Part shown: positions 1-7,353 of the stretch, in pieces
Layout of the letters: the number at the start of each line of letters is the position of its first letter
Numbering within the stretch: the stretch's first letter is position 1
Source of the DNA: a virus
IMG/VR virus record: IMGVR_UViG_3300043431_000379
Span: 1 to 47,866 of that record
Strand: one strand, 5' to 3'
Length of the DNA: 47,866 bases
The notes under the pieces: model-generated
The model's input: only the letters and a program-made list of their open reading frames with translations
Told to the model about the DNA's origin: nothing
Databases searched by the model: none
Translations under genes and position numbers: made by a program

Positions 1-1032
1 TCGGTCCGCCGCCTTCAGGTCCGGGGTGCGCGCTTCCAGCGTTTCCTTCTCGTTGTGGCCGAAGACCGATCCGGGCTTCGGGTTCGGCAGCGCCTTGACC
101 TTGGCCGCGATTTCGTCAGCCGTGGCCCCTTCCACTTTGTAGTCCCAGACGAACGAAGACAGCAGGTGCAGCCGTTCGACTTCCGCGAACAGGTACTGAT
201 CGTACAAGTCCAGCCAGTCCGCCAGCGGCAGCAGGGACGAACGCCCCCGGCTGCTGTTGGGCAGCTTGTTGATCCCCAAGTAGAACACTTCCCCTTCCAG
301 CATGCCGCTGACGGGGTTCTCGTGGATGATCCGCAGCCGCTGGCCGGCCGCCGTGCTGCCGGGTTCCGCCCGCAGCACCACGTATTCGGGCAGCAGGCTG
401 TTCATGGGGTTCAGGTCGATCGTAAGCACCATGCTGGGGTCGATGAACCCCAGCACCGGCCGCCCGGTCACGGGGTTCACTTCCACCGGCAGGATCAGTT
501 CCCCGTTCAGTTCCAGCGAATTGTGGAACTCAGGCAGCCGCGTGCGCAGCTGGTTGATCCGGTGGTTCCATGTCTGGTCGATCGCTTCCTGCACGCGGGG
601 ATCATCGGCCTGCACCGTGACGCCGCCGCCCAGAATCAGATCCGTGGAAAACGTGATCAGCCGCTTGGCGAAGGGGTTTTGTTCCCACAAATACCACGCA
701 ATTTCCAGCATCCGGTCTTGCTGGATCGGGGTCAGGTCACGCTTCCGGTTCTTGCTGCCGCTGCCCAGCCGCCTGTATTGGAAGTCGTCCGAGTCGATCG
801 ACAGGCCGGACGCCAGCGTCAGGGCTTCGCGCTTCTCTGCCGCCTGATGCAGGGCCACCGCGTCCGTGACCACCGCCCGCCGCTGCAGGGTCACTTCCTC
901 AGCCACCACCTGCCGGGTGGGCACGATCTGCAGGGGCAGGTCCATGACGGCATCGGACACCACAGGCACCGCCGCCGGCCCCGCCACACGAAGGCGCCCC
1001 AGTGCCGCCTGCAGTCTGTCGAACACGCCCAT
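1..1032 (-). CDS. Phage portal protein (C-terminus cut by window edge)
   Basis: Portal proteins form the ring at the capsid vertex through which DNA is packaged and to which the tail attaches. The ATG is at 1032-1030 and 344 codons are visible, open to the left edge. Visible portal-like features are an early segment reading LEIAWYLWEQNPFAKRL, which resembles the portal clip/stem entry region, followed by LGGGVTVQ. Later comes GEVFYLGINKLPNSSRGRS followed by LADWLDLYDQYLF, a typical portal central-domain signature. It lies 46 bp downstream of the large terminase, the standard terminase-portal order. The capsid morphogenesis genes that normally follow are outside the window. The family call is from recognised sequence style, not from a search. 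Confidence 0.85.
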   Translation of the reverse strand, partial: MGVFDRLQAALGRLRVAGPAAVPVVSDAVMDLPLQIVPTRQVVAEEVTLQRRAVVTDAVALHQAAEKREALTLASGLSIDSDDFQYRRLGSGSKNRKRDLTPIQQDRMLEIAWYLWEQNPFAKRLITFSTDLILGGGVTVQADDPRVQEAIDQTWNHRINQLRTRLPEFHNSLELNGELILPVEVNPVTGRPVLGFIDPSMVLTIDLNPMNSLLPEYVVLRAEPGSTAAGQRLRIIHENPVSGMLEGEVFYLGINKLPNSSRGRSSLLPLADWLDLYDQYLFAEVERLHLLSSFVWDYKVEGATADEIAAKVKALPNPKPGSVFGHNEKETLEARTPDLKAADR

Positions 1033-1078
1033 TCGTCCCCCCGTCCTTCGGTTGCTGATCACTTTGACGCCCCGGGGT

Positions 1079-2671
1079 TCAGCTTCCGGGCCGCCGCCAT
1101 TTCTGCCGCTTGCCTTCGGGCCGGGGTGGTTCGTGTTCCGGCGCCGGTGATTCGTTCGCCGCCTGCGCCGCTCGCCGGGCCCCCGCCAGACGCCCCAGTC
1201 GCGCAAGGTGTGGGGTGTCCGCCTGATCGTTGTTCGCCACCACGCTGGAAGGCACCGCCGACTTGGCCGCCCGCCACGCCAGCGCCGCCGCTGATATGGT
1301 ATCCGGCAGGTGGTGCGTGCCGGTGCCATCCTTCGAACCCTTGTACAGGTCTTCCCGGGTGGCGTACTTGTGTTCGGAATACGCCGCCTGCAGCGCCCGG
1401 CCTTCTTCGCTGTCGTCCCCGGGATCGGGCCGGGGCCAGACCAGATCCCCCTTCTCGATTGCCGCCACGTATTCGGACAGCAGGTCCGCCCGCTGAACGC
1501 CCACCATGTTGAACGGATCGCTGTCGTGGTCCAGCAGGTCGTGCACCACCTGCCCCAGCCCGGTGTTGTCGTGGCAGCTGGTGCCGCCGTACGTTGCCAC
1601 CTGCGCGTCCAGATAGCCCGCCATGGCCGGCCATGGTTCCTTGTTGGTGCGCTTGATTGCCACCACCCGCCGGGGCCGCACGTCCTTGCGGATCGTCACC
1701 ACCACCGTGTGGTTCTTCTTCTTCGCCCAGTCCGCGCCGGTGCCGTAGGCCGCCCCGGGTTCGTCGGACTTGGGTTCCAGCTTCGCGTCCGTGCTGAAGG
1801 CCGCTTCGGTCTTCTCGACTTCGATCGCCCGGCCCTGCGCGCTGGGCTCCTGCAGTTCGATTTCGGTTTCCCACATGGCCGTGGTCAGCACGCTGCGCTT
1901 GCGTTCGACCTCGGCCAGACTCAGCCACCCGTGGGGTTCTAGGTTCTCTCGGTAACACCACTCGAAAACCGGCCAGCCGCGTGCCCCCGCCCGCTTCAGC
2001 ACTTCCGCCATGGTGCCGTCTGCGTACTGGTGGGTGGACGACATCACCACCTGAAACTGGATCCAGCCCTTCGACATGGGCTGGCCCATGGCTGAGTCAA
2101 GGATCGACAGCTTCATTTCGTCCACTTCGTCCAGCCGCAGCCGCTGGGGGTGGGGGCCACGAACGGAAGTCTGACTGGCCATCAGGGCCACGATCCGGTT
2201 GCCCCATTTCAGCTTCTGCTTTTGGGCCCCGGGTTCAGACAGCAGCGCCCGCCGTGGCGCCGTGGGCAGTTCCCACAGGTTGCCGATCGACTCCACCACG
2301 CGTTTGGACTGCTCACCCGAACCGCCCAGAATGTTGACATCCGCCCGCAGCAGTACGGCTTCGGTCCACGCCAGCGCCGACAGCGTGAACGACTTGCCGC
2401 CCATGCCACGGCTGGCCTTCCAGACGGAAATGGGGTCCGCCGCGAAGAACGCGTTATGGAACGCTTCGTGGGGGGTGCTGTGGTTCTGGCAGCAGCGCAC
2501 GTTCGGCAGCTTGATCTTCAGCCGGTCCCGCAGGAACCGGTCCAGATCGTCGCCGTTCGATACCGTGGGCAGGTCCAGCCCGTCGTCTTCCGGGTTGCCG
2601 GGCTGTTCTTCCGGTGGGGCAATCGGCCAGATCAGGCCGTTCCGGATCGCATGTTCGAAGGCTGGAACCAC
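1079..2671 (-). CDS. terL: Terminase large subunit
   Basis: This is the packaging motor ATPase and headful/cos nuclease, about 530 residues. A Walker A-like segment reads KASRGMGGKS, a Walker B-like segment reads RLRLDEVDEM, and a nuclease-type acidic motif reads GTGADWAKKKN in the C-terminal half, followed by a late TISAAALAW helix. The frame is open upstream to 2785, but I place the start at the GTG at 2671: it follows the upstream stop (2683-2685) and has AGGGG eight bases before it. The C-terminus is proline and arginine rich. It sits directly before the portal gene. Confidence 0.9.
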   Translation of the reverse strand: MVPAFEHAIRNGLIWPIAPPEEQPGNPEDDGLDLPTVSNGDDLDRFLRDRLKIKLPNVRCCQNHSTPHEAFHNAFFAADPISVWKASRGMGGKSFTLSALAWTEAVLLRADVNILGGSGEQSKRVVESIGNLWELPTAPRRALLSEPGAQKQKLKWGNRIVALMASQTSVRGPHPQRLRLDEVDEMKLSILDSAMGQPMSKGWIQFQVVMSSTHQYADGTMAEVLKRAGARGWPVFEWCYRENLEPHGWLSLAEVERKRSVLTTAMWETEIELQEPSAQGRAIEVEKTEAAFSTDAKLEPKSDEPGAAYGTGADWAKKKNHTVVVTIRKDVRPRRVVAIKRTNKEPWPAMAGYLDAQVATYGGTSCHDNTGLGQVVHDLLDHDSDPFNMVGVQRADLLSEYVAAIEKGDLVWPRPDPGDDSEEGRALQAAYSEHKYATREDLYKGSKDGTGTHHLPDTISAAALAWRAAKSAVPSSVVANNDQADTPHLARLGRLAGARRAAQAANESPAPEHEPPRPEGKRQKWRRPGS

Positions 2672-2682
2672 GGCTGTGGCCC

Positions 2683-3102
2683 CTATTCTGACAGATCGCC
2701 AGCGATCCGGTGGTACCCCATCCAGCGGACCTTCCCGTCCGAATGGAAGGGATCGCTGGCTTCGTGGCCGGCGCCCCGGGTGCACGCTCGCCGCTCGCCG
2801 TCAGGGTAGCCCACCGCGCCGCACTCGGTGAATTCGTGGGGTGTCGGGGGTTCCGGTATCCCGCCGTTTGCCGTCACCGTGGCATGGCCCACCACCGTCA
2901 CCAGCTTGGCGTCCAGCGTCAGCCGCACTTCCCGGGTGCCGCTGCGCGTGTCCGCCGACACCTGCACCGCCACGACGTTCTGCACCTTCCGCCCATCCAC
3001 GAACACGCCGGCCGTGGGGTCAGCCAGCCCCGCCCCGCCGCCCAGATTCACGATGATCGCGCTTTCCAGCGCCTGCATTACCTTGGGGGTCTTGGGCTTC
3101 AT
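2683..3102 (-). CDS. Hypothetical protein, 139 aa
   Basis: No family recognised. The N-terminal half reads like a small beta-rich domain (VFVDGRKVQNVVAVQVSAD and RLTLDAKLVTVVG). The C-terminal part has two cysteines and two histidines around ECGAVGYPDGERRACTRG, possibly metal binding. The ATG at 3102 has a GGGGG tract upstream. The stop lies 12 bp before the large terminase start, so it is probably co-translated with packaging genes. It overlaps the preceding 95-codon frame by 83 bp. Confidence 0.6.
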   Translation of the reverse strand: MKPKTPKVMQALESAIIVNLGGGAGLADPTAGVFVDGRKVQNVVAVQVSADTRSGTREVRLTLDAKLVTVVGHATVTANGGIPEPPTPHEFTECGAVGYPDGERRACTRGAGHEASDPFHSDGKVRWMGYHRIAGDLSE

Positions 3103-3307
3103 CGGCCAGCAGCCCCCGCCAGCCCAGCACCATCGTGCTGAACTGCAGCATGGCCGCTGACTGTTCCGTCACCAGTCCGCTGCCGCTCACGTACCGGGGC
3201 CGCCGGTCTTCCGTGTCCCGCTGGATCCGCGCCACCAGCGCCGCGTGGTGCCGTTCGGCCTTCTGTTCTGGGGTTGATCGCGTGCGCTTCCTCGCCCGTC
3301 TGCCCAT
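3020..3307 (-). CDS. Small basic hypothetical protein, 95 aa
   Basis: A very basic N-terminus (MGRRARKRTRSTPEQKAERH) is followed by an amphipathic region rich in Gln and Arg. The ATG at 3307 has GAGGG six bases upstream, a good start signal. The last 25 or so residues overlap the next gene and are glycine and arginine rich, so the functional part is probably residues 1 to about 70. Function unknown; a small nucleic-acid-binding role is possible from charge alone. Confidence 0.45.
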   Translation of the reverse strand: MGRRARKRTRSTPEQKAERHHAALVARIQRDTEDRRPRYVSGSGLVTEQSAAMLQFSTMVLGWRGLLADEAQDPQGNAGAGKRDHRESGRRGGAG

Positions 3308-3620
3308 GGTCCACCCTCACGAAGTAGGCCGGCGCCACCGTGCCACCGCTTCCGCCGGCCCGGGGGCCACAGAAGGCCTGCAGCGCCGCCAGCGCAATCA
3401 GCAGCAGCCCCACCCGCAGCGCCACCGGTGACGTTCCGACCGTGATCGGGACCACCACCTGACTGGTAGGCCGCCGGCTGCGTTCTGCCTGTTCCAGCGT
3501 GGCAAAGCACCTGAACGTGATCACCGGGGGGTTCTGCCCGTCGTTCTTCGCCCGGGTCATCGCGCTGGGCCGGTCCACCACCGCGAACCACTGGCCGGCC
3601 GGGATCTGCACGTCCGTCAC
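3099..3620 (-). CDS. Single-pass membrane protein, C-terminus runs into next gene
   Basis: The start is a GTG at 3620 that overlaps the upstream TGA as GTGA, giving 173 residues. Residues about 1-65 look soluble (IPAGQWFAVVDRPSAMTRAK). Residues about 66-84 form one hydrophobic helix (ALRVGLLLIALAALQAF). The frame lacks a stop for a further 208 bp and overlaps the following 95-codon gene. That tail has the Gly/Ala/Arg-rich look of a shadow frame. Either the real protein simply runs on, or there is a sequencing frameshift near 3310. Function unknown. Confidence 0.55.
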   Translation of the reverse strand: MTDVQIPAGQWFAVVDRPSAMTRAKNDGQNPPVITFRCFATLEQAERSRRPTSQVVVPITVGTSPVALRVGLLLIALAALQAFCGPRAGGSGGTVAPAYFVRVDHGQTGEEAHAINPRTEGRTAPRGAGGADPAGHGRPAAPVRERQRTGDGTVSGHAAVQHDGAGLAGAAGR

Positions 3621-4366
3621 GACTGCCCCCCGCCGGCTTCCAGCACCGCGTCCACCATCACCCGGGCCTGCCGGACCTGCACCGCGTAGTGCTCGGGCAG
3701 GACTTCTTCCTGCAGCAGCGCCACCAGCGCCGCGCCGGCATCCAGCAGCACCGTGCGCACCATGGGATGGTCTGCGAACCCGTGCGCCTTCTCGCTTTCG
3801 ACGTGCACCGACAGGCCGCCGCCGGACACGTCCAGTGCGTGGCACATGTTGTTCATGGCCCGGAAGAACAGATCCCGCCCGCGTGCTGTCAATGGGCTAG
3901 TTGGCACCTTGTCCAAGCACGCCGTGGCGTACTTCAGCTGCGCCACCTGCGCCGAAGACTTCCCCAGCACGTCCATGTATGCCGGCCGCACGCCGGGAAC
4001 CGACTTCCACGCGTCCGGTTCCGTGGGGTCCGTGGGGTCCGGGCCAACCTCTACCCGCAGCGACACTTCCCGCCGATCACGCGCCCATCCCAGCACGTCC
4101 CCGCCCAGTGCCCGGATCAGGTGACTGGGCAGCGGGAGCTGGCCGGCCGCCATCGCGTCGAACCGCTGCAGATGGTCCTGCACGTCCTGCAGTGGGCTGC
4201 GTCCGACCGCCCCGCCCAGTGCCCGGATCAGGTGACTCAGGGACGCATCATCCAGCATCTTGCGCACGCCCGTGCCCAGCGCCATGATGCCGTCCCGCCG
4301 GCCCCTCTCGTACGCGTCCCGCTCGGCCAAGTTCGGCCACTCGCTTGCCGCCCGTGTCGTCTCCAT
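3617..4366 (-). CDS. Hypothetical protein with internal duplication, 249 aa
   Basis: I place the start at the ATG at 4366, which has a GGAAAGG ribosome-binding site and lies just after the upstream stop; an earlier in-frame start at 4438 would overlap the previous gene. The protein carries SHLIRALGG twice, 37 residues apart, matching a perfect 28-bp DNA repeat. The C-terminal third is helical and leucine rich (MVRTVLLDAGAALVALLQEEVL). No known family recognised. It is coupled to the next gene through a GTGA overlap. Confidence 0.7.
   Translation of the reverse strand: METTRAASEWPNLAERDAYERGRRDGIMALGTGVRKMLDDASLSHLIRALGGAVGRSPLQDVQDHLQRFDAMAAGQLPLPSHLIRALGGDVLGWARDRREVSLRVEVGPDPTDPTEPDAWKSVPGVRPAYMDVLGKSSAQVAQLKYATACLDKVPTSPLTARGRDLFFRAMNNMCHALDVSGGGLSVHVESEKAHGFADHPMVRTVLLDAGAALVALLQEEVLPEHYAVQVRQARVMVDAVLEAGGGQS
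4099..4237. repeat. Perfect 28-bp in-frame direct repeat
   Basis: Identical 28-base copies lie at 4099-4126 and 4210-4237, exactly 111 bp (37 codons) apart, inside the 249-residue gene. On the coding strand each encodes SHLIRALGG. Nucleotide identity rather than only protein similarity suggests a recent duplication or gene conversion. Confidence 0.9.
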
Positions 4367-4388
4367 CGCCGCCGCCCTTTCCGGCCCC

Positions 4389-4715
4389 CTACTTGGGCCG
4401 TTCGCTGTATGCCCGTTGCACTGCCCACCGAAGTTCACGCGCCCGCAGGTGCCGGCCGACTGCCCGCAACACCCCGATCACCAGCGACAGCCCGGCCGCC
4501 GCCAGCATCAGCCGCCCCGGGATCGTGGCCAGCAGCCACCACCCCAGCGCCGAACGCAGCTGGATGATCGCCAGATCGTCCTGCGCCAGCATCACCAGCA
4601 GCCAGACCAGCGCCACCAGCATGGCGCTGCTGCGCACCGTGGCCAGCAGCATGCTGACCACTTCGGCCGCCGTGGCCAGCGCCGCGTTCCACCGTTCCGC
4701 CCGCACCGTGGCCAT
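4389..4715 (-). CDS. Two-helix membrane protein, 108 aa
   Basis: The start at 4715 (MATVRAERWN) is preferred over the upstream in-frame ATG because AGAAAGGG lies six bases before it and it follows the upstream TAG by one base. Two hydrophobic helices are visible, about residues 28-46 and 66-85, separated by a loop with AQDD. The C-terminus is basic. It could be holin-like, but it is far from the lysis-like genes and beside packaging genes, so no function is assigned. Confidence 0.7.
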   Translation of the reverse strand: MATVRAERWNAALATAAEVVSMLLATVRSSAMLVALVWLLVMLAQDDLAIIQLRSALGWWLLATIPGRLMLAAAGLSLVIGVLRAVGRHLRARELRWAVQRAYSERPK

Positions 4716-4716
4716 A

Positions 4717-5310
4717 CTACACCCTTTCTGCCGCGTCACGGGCCGCCGCCGCCAGCTGACCGGGCCGGACTACCGAAGGGGTCCGGTGCCAATCATGCCG
4801 AACCGCCAGCGTGCTACCGGGCACGTACAGCGGGTGCTTGGGGGTGCCTGTCTTCGCCAGCGGGCCCAGACGCCAGATCGGCTTCCCCGTGGCCGTCAGG
4901 ATGCCCATGACCGTGCGATCGCGCCCCAGATGCCAGCCGCCCCCACCCCAGCCCACCACGATTTCCGCGCAGCGCCGGGCCGCTTCTTCGATCTGCTGGT
5001 TATTCGCCGGGCCCACCGGGTCCGCCGCTCGCTTCATCTTGTGCGGGTCCGTCGCCCTGAAGGCAAACAGGTTGCACACTTCCCAGTTCTTGAACCCCCA
5101 GCCGTTGCTGAACCCGCGCACCCGCCGCAGCGTGGGGTCCAGCTGCTGTTCGTCCGCCGTGCTGGGATTCAGCAGCACCCACAGGATCGACGGTTCGCCG
5201 GGTTCTTCCCGCCGCCACAGCTGGTAACGGAACAGGCCGTCTTCGCTGAACACCGCCCCCGCGTGCCCGTCCCCGCGCTGCACCTTCACTGCCGTGTTCA
5301 CTTTAGCCAT
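4717..5310 (-). CDS. DUF1643 family protein
   Basis: 197 residues from the ATG at 5310. The segment LWVLLNPSTADEQQLDPTLRR followed by GWGFKNWEVCNLFAFRATDP and a later GPANNQQI is the characteristic DUF1643 pattern, seen in many phages and plasmids. Biochemical activity is not established to my knowledge. The frame is open further upstream, but that part is a shadow of neighbouring genes. It overlaps the end of the preceding 74-codon gene by 13 bp. Confidence 0.8.
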   Translation of the reverse strand: MAKVNTAVKVQRGDGHAGAVFSEDGLFRYQLWRREEPGEPSILWVLLNPSTADEQQLDPTLRRVRGFSNGWGFKNWEVCNLFAFRATDPHKMKRAADPVGPANNQQIEEAARRCAEIVVGWGGGGWHLGRDRTVMGILTATGKPIWRLGPLAKTGTPKHPLYVPGSTLAVRHDWHRTPSVVRPGQLAAAARDAAERV

Positions 5311-5522
5311 GACCGCACCGCTTCGCCGTGTTTCGTGATCCCGCCCTGCACGTCGATGATCCCCCGCCGCCGCAGCGCCGTGAACGTGCGCCGTGGGTAG
5401 GACGCCACCACGTTGGTTCCGCCCAGTGTGGTGTCTATCGGGTGCCGTAGCATGTCCTTCTGCGCGTTCGATAGCGTGGCCGCCACCTGCCACGCCGGCC
5501 GCGCCGCTTCGTCAGTCGCCAT
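5298..5522 (-). CDS. Small hypothetical protein, winged-helix-like
   Basis: 74 residues. The ATG at 5522 has GGAGGG eight bases upstream. The body reads as helix, helix, then SYPRRTFTALRRRGIIDVQGG, which resembles the recognition helix and wing of a winged-helix fold, but this is only a shape resemblance. It overlaps both neighbours by a few bases, indicating translation in one operon with the candidate small terminase. Confidence 0.6.
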   Translation of the reverse strand: MATDEAARPAWQVAATLSNAQKDMLRHPIDTTLGGTNVVASYPRRTFTALRRRGIIDVQGGITKHGEAVRSWLK

Positions 5523-6117
5523 CTTCGCCGCCCTCCACCGGTTCCGCCGCCGGCCCCTGCGCCAGCAGCATCTGCTGCAGCCGCTGCTGGACTTCCCGCC
5601 GCTGCTTGTCGTCCGTGACGAATTCCCGGATCACTTCGGCCACCGCCTTCATGGTGGCCATGAACTGGGCCAGCGTCACCGTCTGCTGCAGCTGCACCAT
5701 GCGCCGGGCTTCTTCCGCGATCAGCATCCGGCGCCGGTCGATCAGGTTAGCGATCCGCCGTTCAAGGGTTTCCGGCTGCAGCCCCCGCTTCGGCAGCTTC
5801 TGAGTCAGCCCCGTCAGCATGGATTCGATCAGGGCCACGTCCTGCCTGATCTTCATCAGCTGCCGATCGTCCATCGCGTCACGGAACCGTTCCAGCGCGT
5901 CCCCTACCAGATACTTGGACCGCCGGCCGTGCTTGAACTGACCGGCCGCCATGCCCCCCAGCGATGCCCCGCCGTGCATCCGGCAGCGTCCGCCGGCCCC
6001 GCTGCCCGCCTTCTCGCACAGCTTCGGGCTGCCGTCCGCGTTCTTCTGCCGCGTCCGCGCCCCGCACAGTTTCCTGCCCGTGGCTGCCTTCCCTGTTTGG
6101 GGTTCGTGTTTCTTCAT
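5512..6117 (-). CDS. Candidate terminase small subunit (CRMHGG-type)
   Basis: 201 residues. The N-terminus has C18, C34, C45 and H48 in the arrangement LCGARTRQ, LCEKAG and GRCRMHGG, a pattern common in phage proteins encoded near terminase genes. The rest is highly helical with many Arg and Gln, compatible with a coiled oligomeric DNA-binding protein. Position upstream of the large terminase and a block of 10-bp-period repeats just before the gene support the small terminase guess, but there is no direct proof. The start at 6117 has only a weak ribosome-binding site. Confidence 0.55.
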   Translation of the reverse strand: MKKHEPQTGKAATGRKLCGARTRQKNADGSPKLCEKAGSGAGGRCRMHGGASLGGMAAGQFKHGRRSKYLVGDALERFRDAMDDRQLMKIRQDVALIESMLTGLTQKLPKRGLQPETLERRIANLIDRRRMLIAEEARRMVQLQQTVTLAQFMATMKAVAEVIREFVTDDKQRREVQQRLQQMLLAQGPAAEPVEGGEDGD

Positions 6118-6130
6118 GGGGTGGTGGAAT

Positions 6131-6190
6131 ATTCGCCCGCAGTCGCCCGCAACCGCCCGGAGTCTACCAGAATCACCCGCGTTTGCCCGG
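6131..6190. repeat. Helically phased CGCCCG-type repeats; possible packaging site
   Basis: Six consecutive 10-base units carry a related core: cgcccgc, cgcccgc, cgcccgg, a degenerate unit, cacccgc and tgcccgg. The exact 10-bp phase places them on one face of the helix. They cover the gap between the 79-codon gene and the candidate small terminase, including the former's last codons. Small terminase subunits often bind tandem repeats beside their own gene, so this is a candidate pac or cos-binding region. Confidence 0.5.
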
Positions 6191-6412
6191 TGCGCAGTCC
6201 CTGCTGGGTTTCTTCCCCGGCCAGTGTCCCGCCCCAGCGTGCAGCACCACCCGCGTGGCCAGTGCTGTGCCCCAGTTCCACAGCTGGCCTTCCGGGATCA
6301 CCGTGCCTTCGTAATCCATGATGAACGTGTCCGCCACCATGACGCCCGCCAGCTTCGGCCCGCCACGCTCGGTCTGATACCAGACCTGTTCGATCGTCAG
6401 TTCGTCAGCCAT
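6173..6412 (-). CDS. Small hypothetical protein, 79 aa
   Basis: Start at the ATG at 6412 with GAAGGGG nine bases upstream; the longer upstream frame belongs to a shadow. The protein has TIEQVWYQTERGGPKL and VADTFIMDYEGTVIPEGQLW, suggesting a compact beta-rich fold, and ends in a basic tail. No family recognised. It lies in a run of small genes between the methyltransferase and the packaging genes. Confidence 0.6.
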   Translation of the reverse strand: MADELTIEQVWYQTERGGPKLAGVMVADTFIMDYEGTVIPEGQLWNWGTALATRVVLHAGAGHWPGKKPSRDCAPGKRG

Positions 6413-6441
6413 CGCCCTGCCCCTTCCACCGCCGCCGCCTG

Positions 6442-6636
6442 TTACGGTTCGACCTTCCGCCACTTCCCGCCGATCGTGATGAACACCGAACCGGGCCGGC
6501 CGCGCAGTTCCACCGACAGGGGATCCGCGCCGCCGGTCAGCCACCCACCGCCCGCGACACGCACCGGCAGCGAACCCGCCGCCGGCTGCTGCCGCTCGAC
6601 TTCCGCGATCGCTGCCTTCAGGTCGTCCAGCGTCAC
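6442..6636 (-). CDS. Small hypothetical protein, 64 aa
   Basis: GTG start at 6636 shortly after the previous stop (6647-6649), with GGCGGGA upstream. N-terminal helix LDDLKAAIAEVERQQPA, then GSLPVRV and a strand-rich second half ending GKWRKVEP. No family recognised. Confidence 0.6.
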   Translation of the reverse strand: MTLDDLKAAIAEVERQQPAAGSLPVRVAGGGWLTGGADPLSVELRGRPGSVFITIGGKWRKVEP

Positions 6637-6646
6637 GGTGTCCCGC

Positions 6647-7099
6647 CTACTTCCCGCACAGCGCCCAGATGGGTTCGATCCCCACCGCCACGTCCGTGCC
6701 GCCGATCCGGCCCCAGCGTTCGACGTACACCCGCCACCCGGGCAGCGCGTCCCCGTCGATGTCCGGCGCCGGCCCGCGCATCCGCTCGGCTGGTTCCGAC
6801 TTCAGCCAGTCGCCGGCCATCTGCACCGCCGTCTTGCTGCTGACGCCGCCGGGCATGATCGGCCGCATCCAGTCCGGGGACTTCCGTTCATCGTACGGCA
6901 GCGCCGACAGCACCAGCGTGGGGTTGGGCTTCGACACCAGCCCGGTTTCCGCCATGGCCACGAAGATCACGCCCCAGCTGTGCACCCTGCTGATCCCCTG
7001 CATCAGCATGGCCAGTTCCAGCACCATGCCGAAGGACTCCGCGTCCGCGCCGTTCACGTTGAATTCCCGATTGTCGATCCGCGTCAGTCTGGTCACCAT
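6647..7099 (-). CDS. Hypothetical protein, 150 aa
   Basis: The ATG at 7099 has AAGGGGG about six bases before it, so I prefer it to a TTG at 7114. The sequence looks like a soluble alpha/beta protein (GMVLELAMLMQGISRVHSWG, then MAETGLVSKPNPTLVLS and GWRVYVERWGRIGG). No recognised motif. Neighbouring genes are also small and unknown. Confidence 0.65.
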   Translation of the reverse strand: MVTRLTRIDNREFNVNGADAESFGMVLELAMLMQGISRVHSWGVIFVAMAETGLVSKPNPTLVLSALPYDERKSPDWMRPIMPGGVSSKTAVQMAGDWLKSEPAERMRGPAPDIDGDALPGWRVYVERWGRIGGTDVAVGIEPIWALCGK

Positions 7100-7110
7100 C
7101 GCCGCCCCCT

Positions 7111-7353
7111 TCAACTAATCACCCACCGCCCGCTGGCATCGGTCACCATGAACGACACCGCCTGACCACAGTGCTGGCAAGGCACCGGGTCCACTTCCCC
7201 CACCCGGGGCTGCACCTTCCGGACCGCCACCTGCATGCACCACAGGCAGGTGACATCCACCGCCGGCCCCACGCTGATCGGTTCCGCGTCCTGCGCCAGC
7301 AGACGACGCAGCAGCCACGCCGCGCCTATGGCCAGCACCGACCAGAACATCAT
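7111..7353 (-). CDS. Membrane-anchored zinc-ribbon-like protein, 80 aa
   Basis: Start ATG at 7353 overlaps the methyltransferase stop as ATGA. Residues about 2-20 form one hydrophobic helix with trailing arginines. Two CxxC pairs follow, C36/C39 (CLWC) and C59/C62 (CQHC), giving a likely zinc ribbon. Function unknown; a membrane-tethered zinc ribbon is an uncommon combination in phage proteins. Confidence 0.65.
   Translation of the reverse strand: MMFWSVLAIGAAWLLRRLLAQDAEPISVGPAVDVTCLWCMQVAVRKVQPRVGEVDPVPCQHCGQAVSFMVTDASGRWVIS

Noticed and set aside
55-1512. Plus-strand frame of about 485 codons at the left edge
   Set aside because: It lies antisense to the portal and terminase genes, which carry recognisable motifs; composition is shadow-like.
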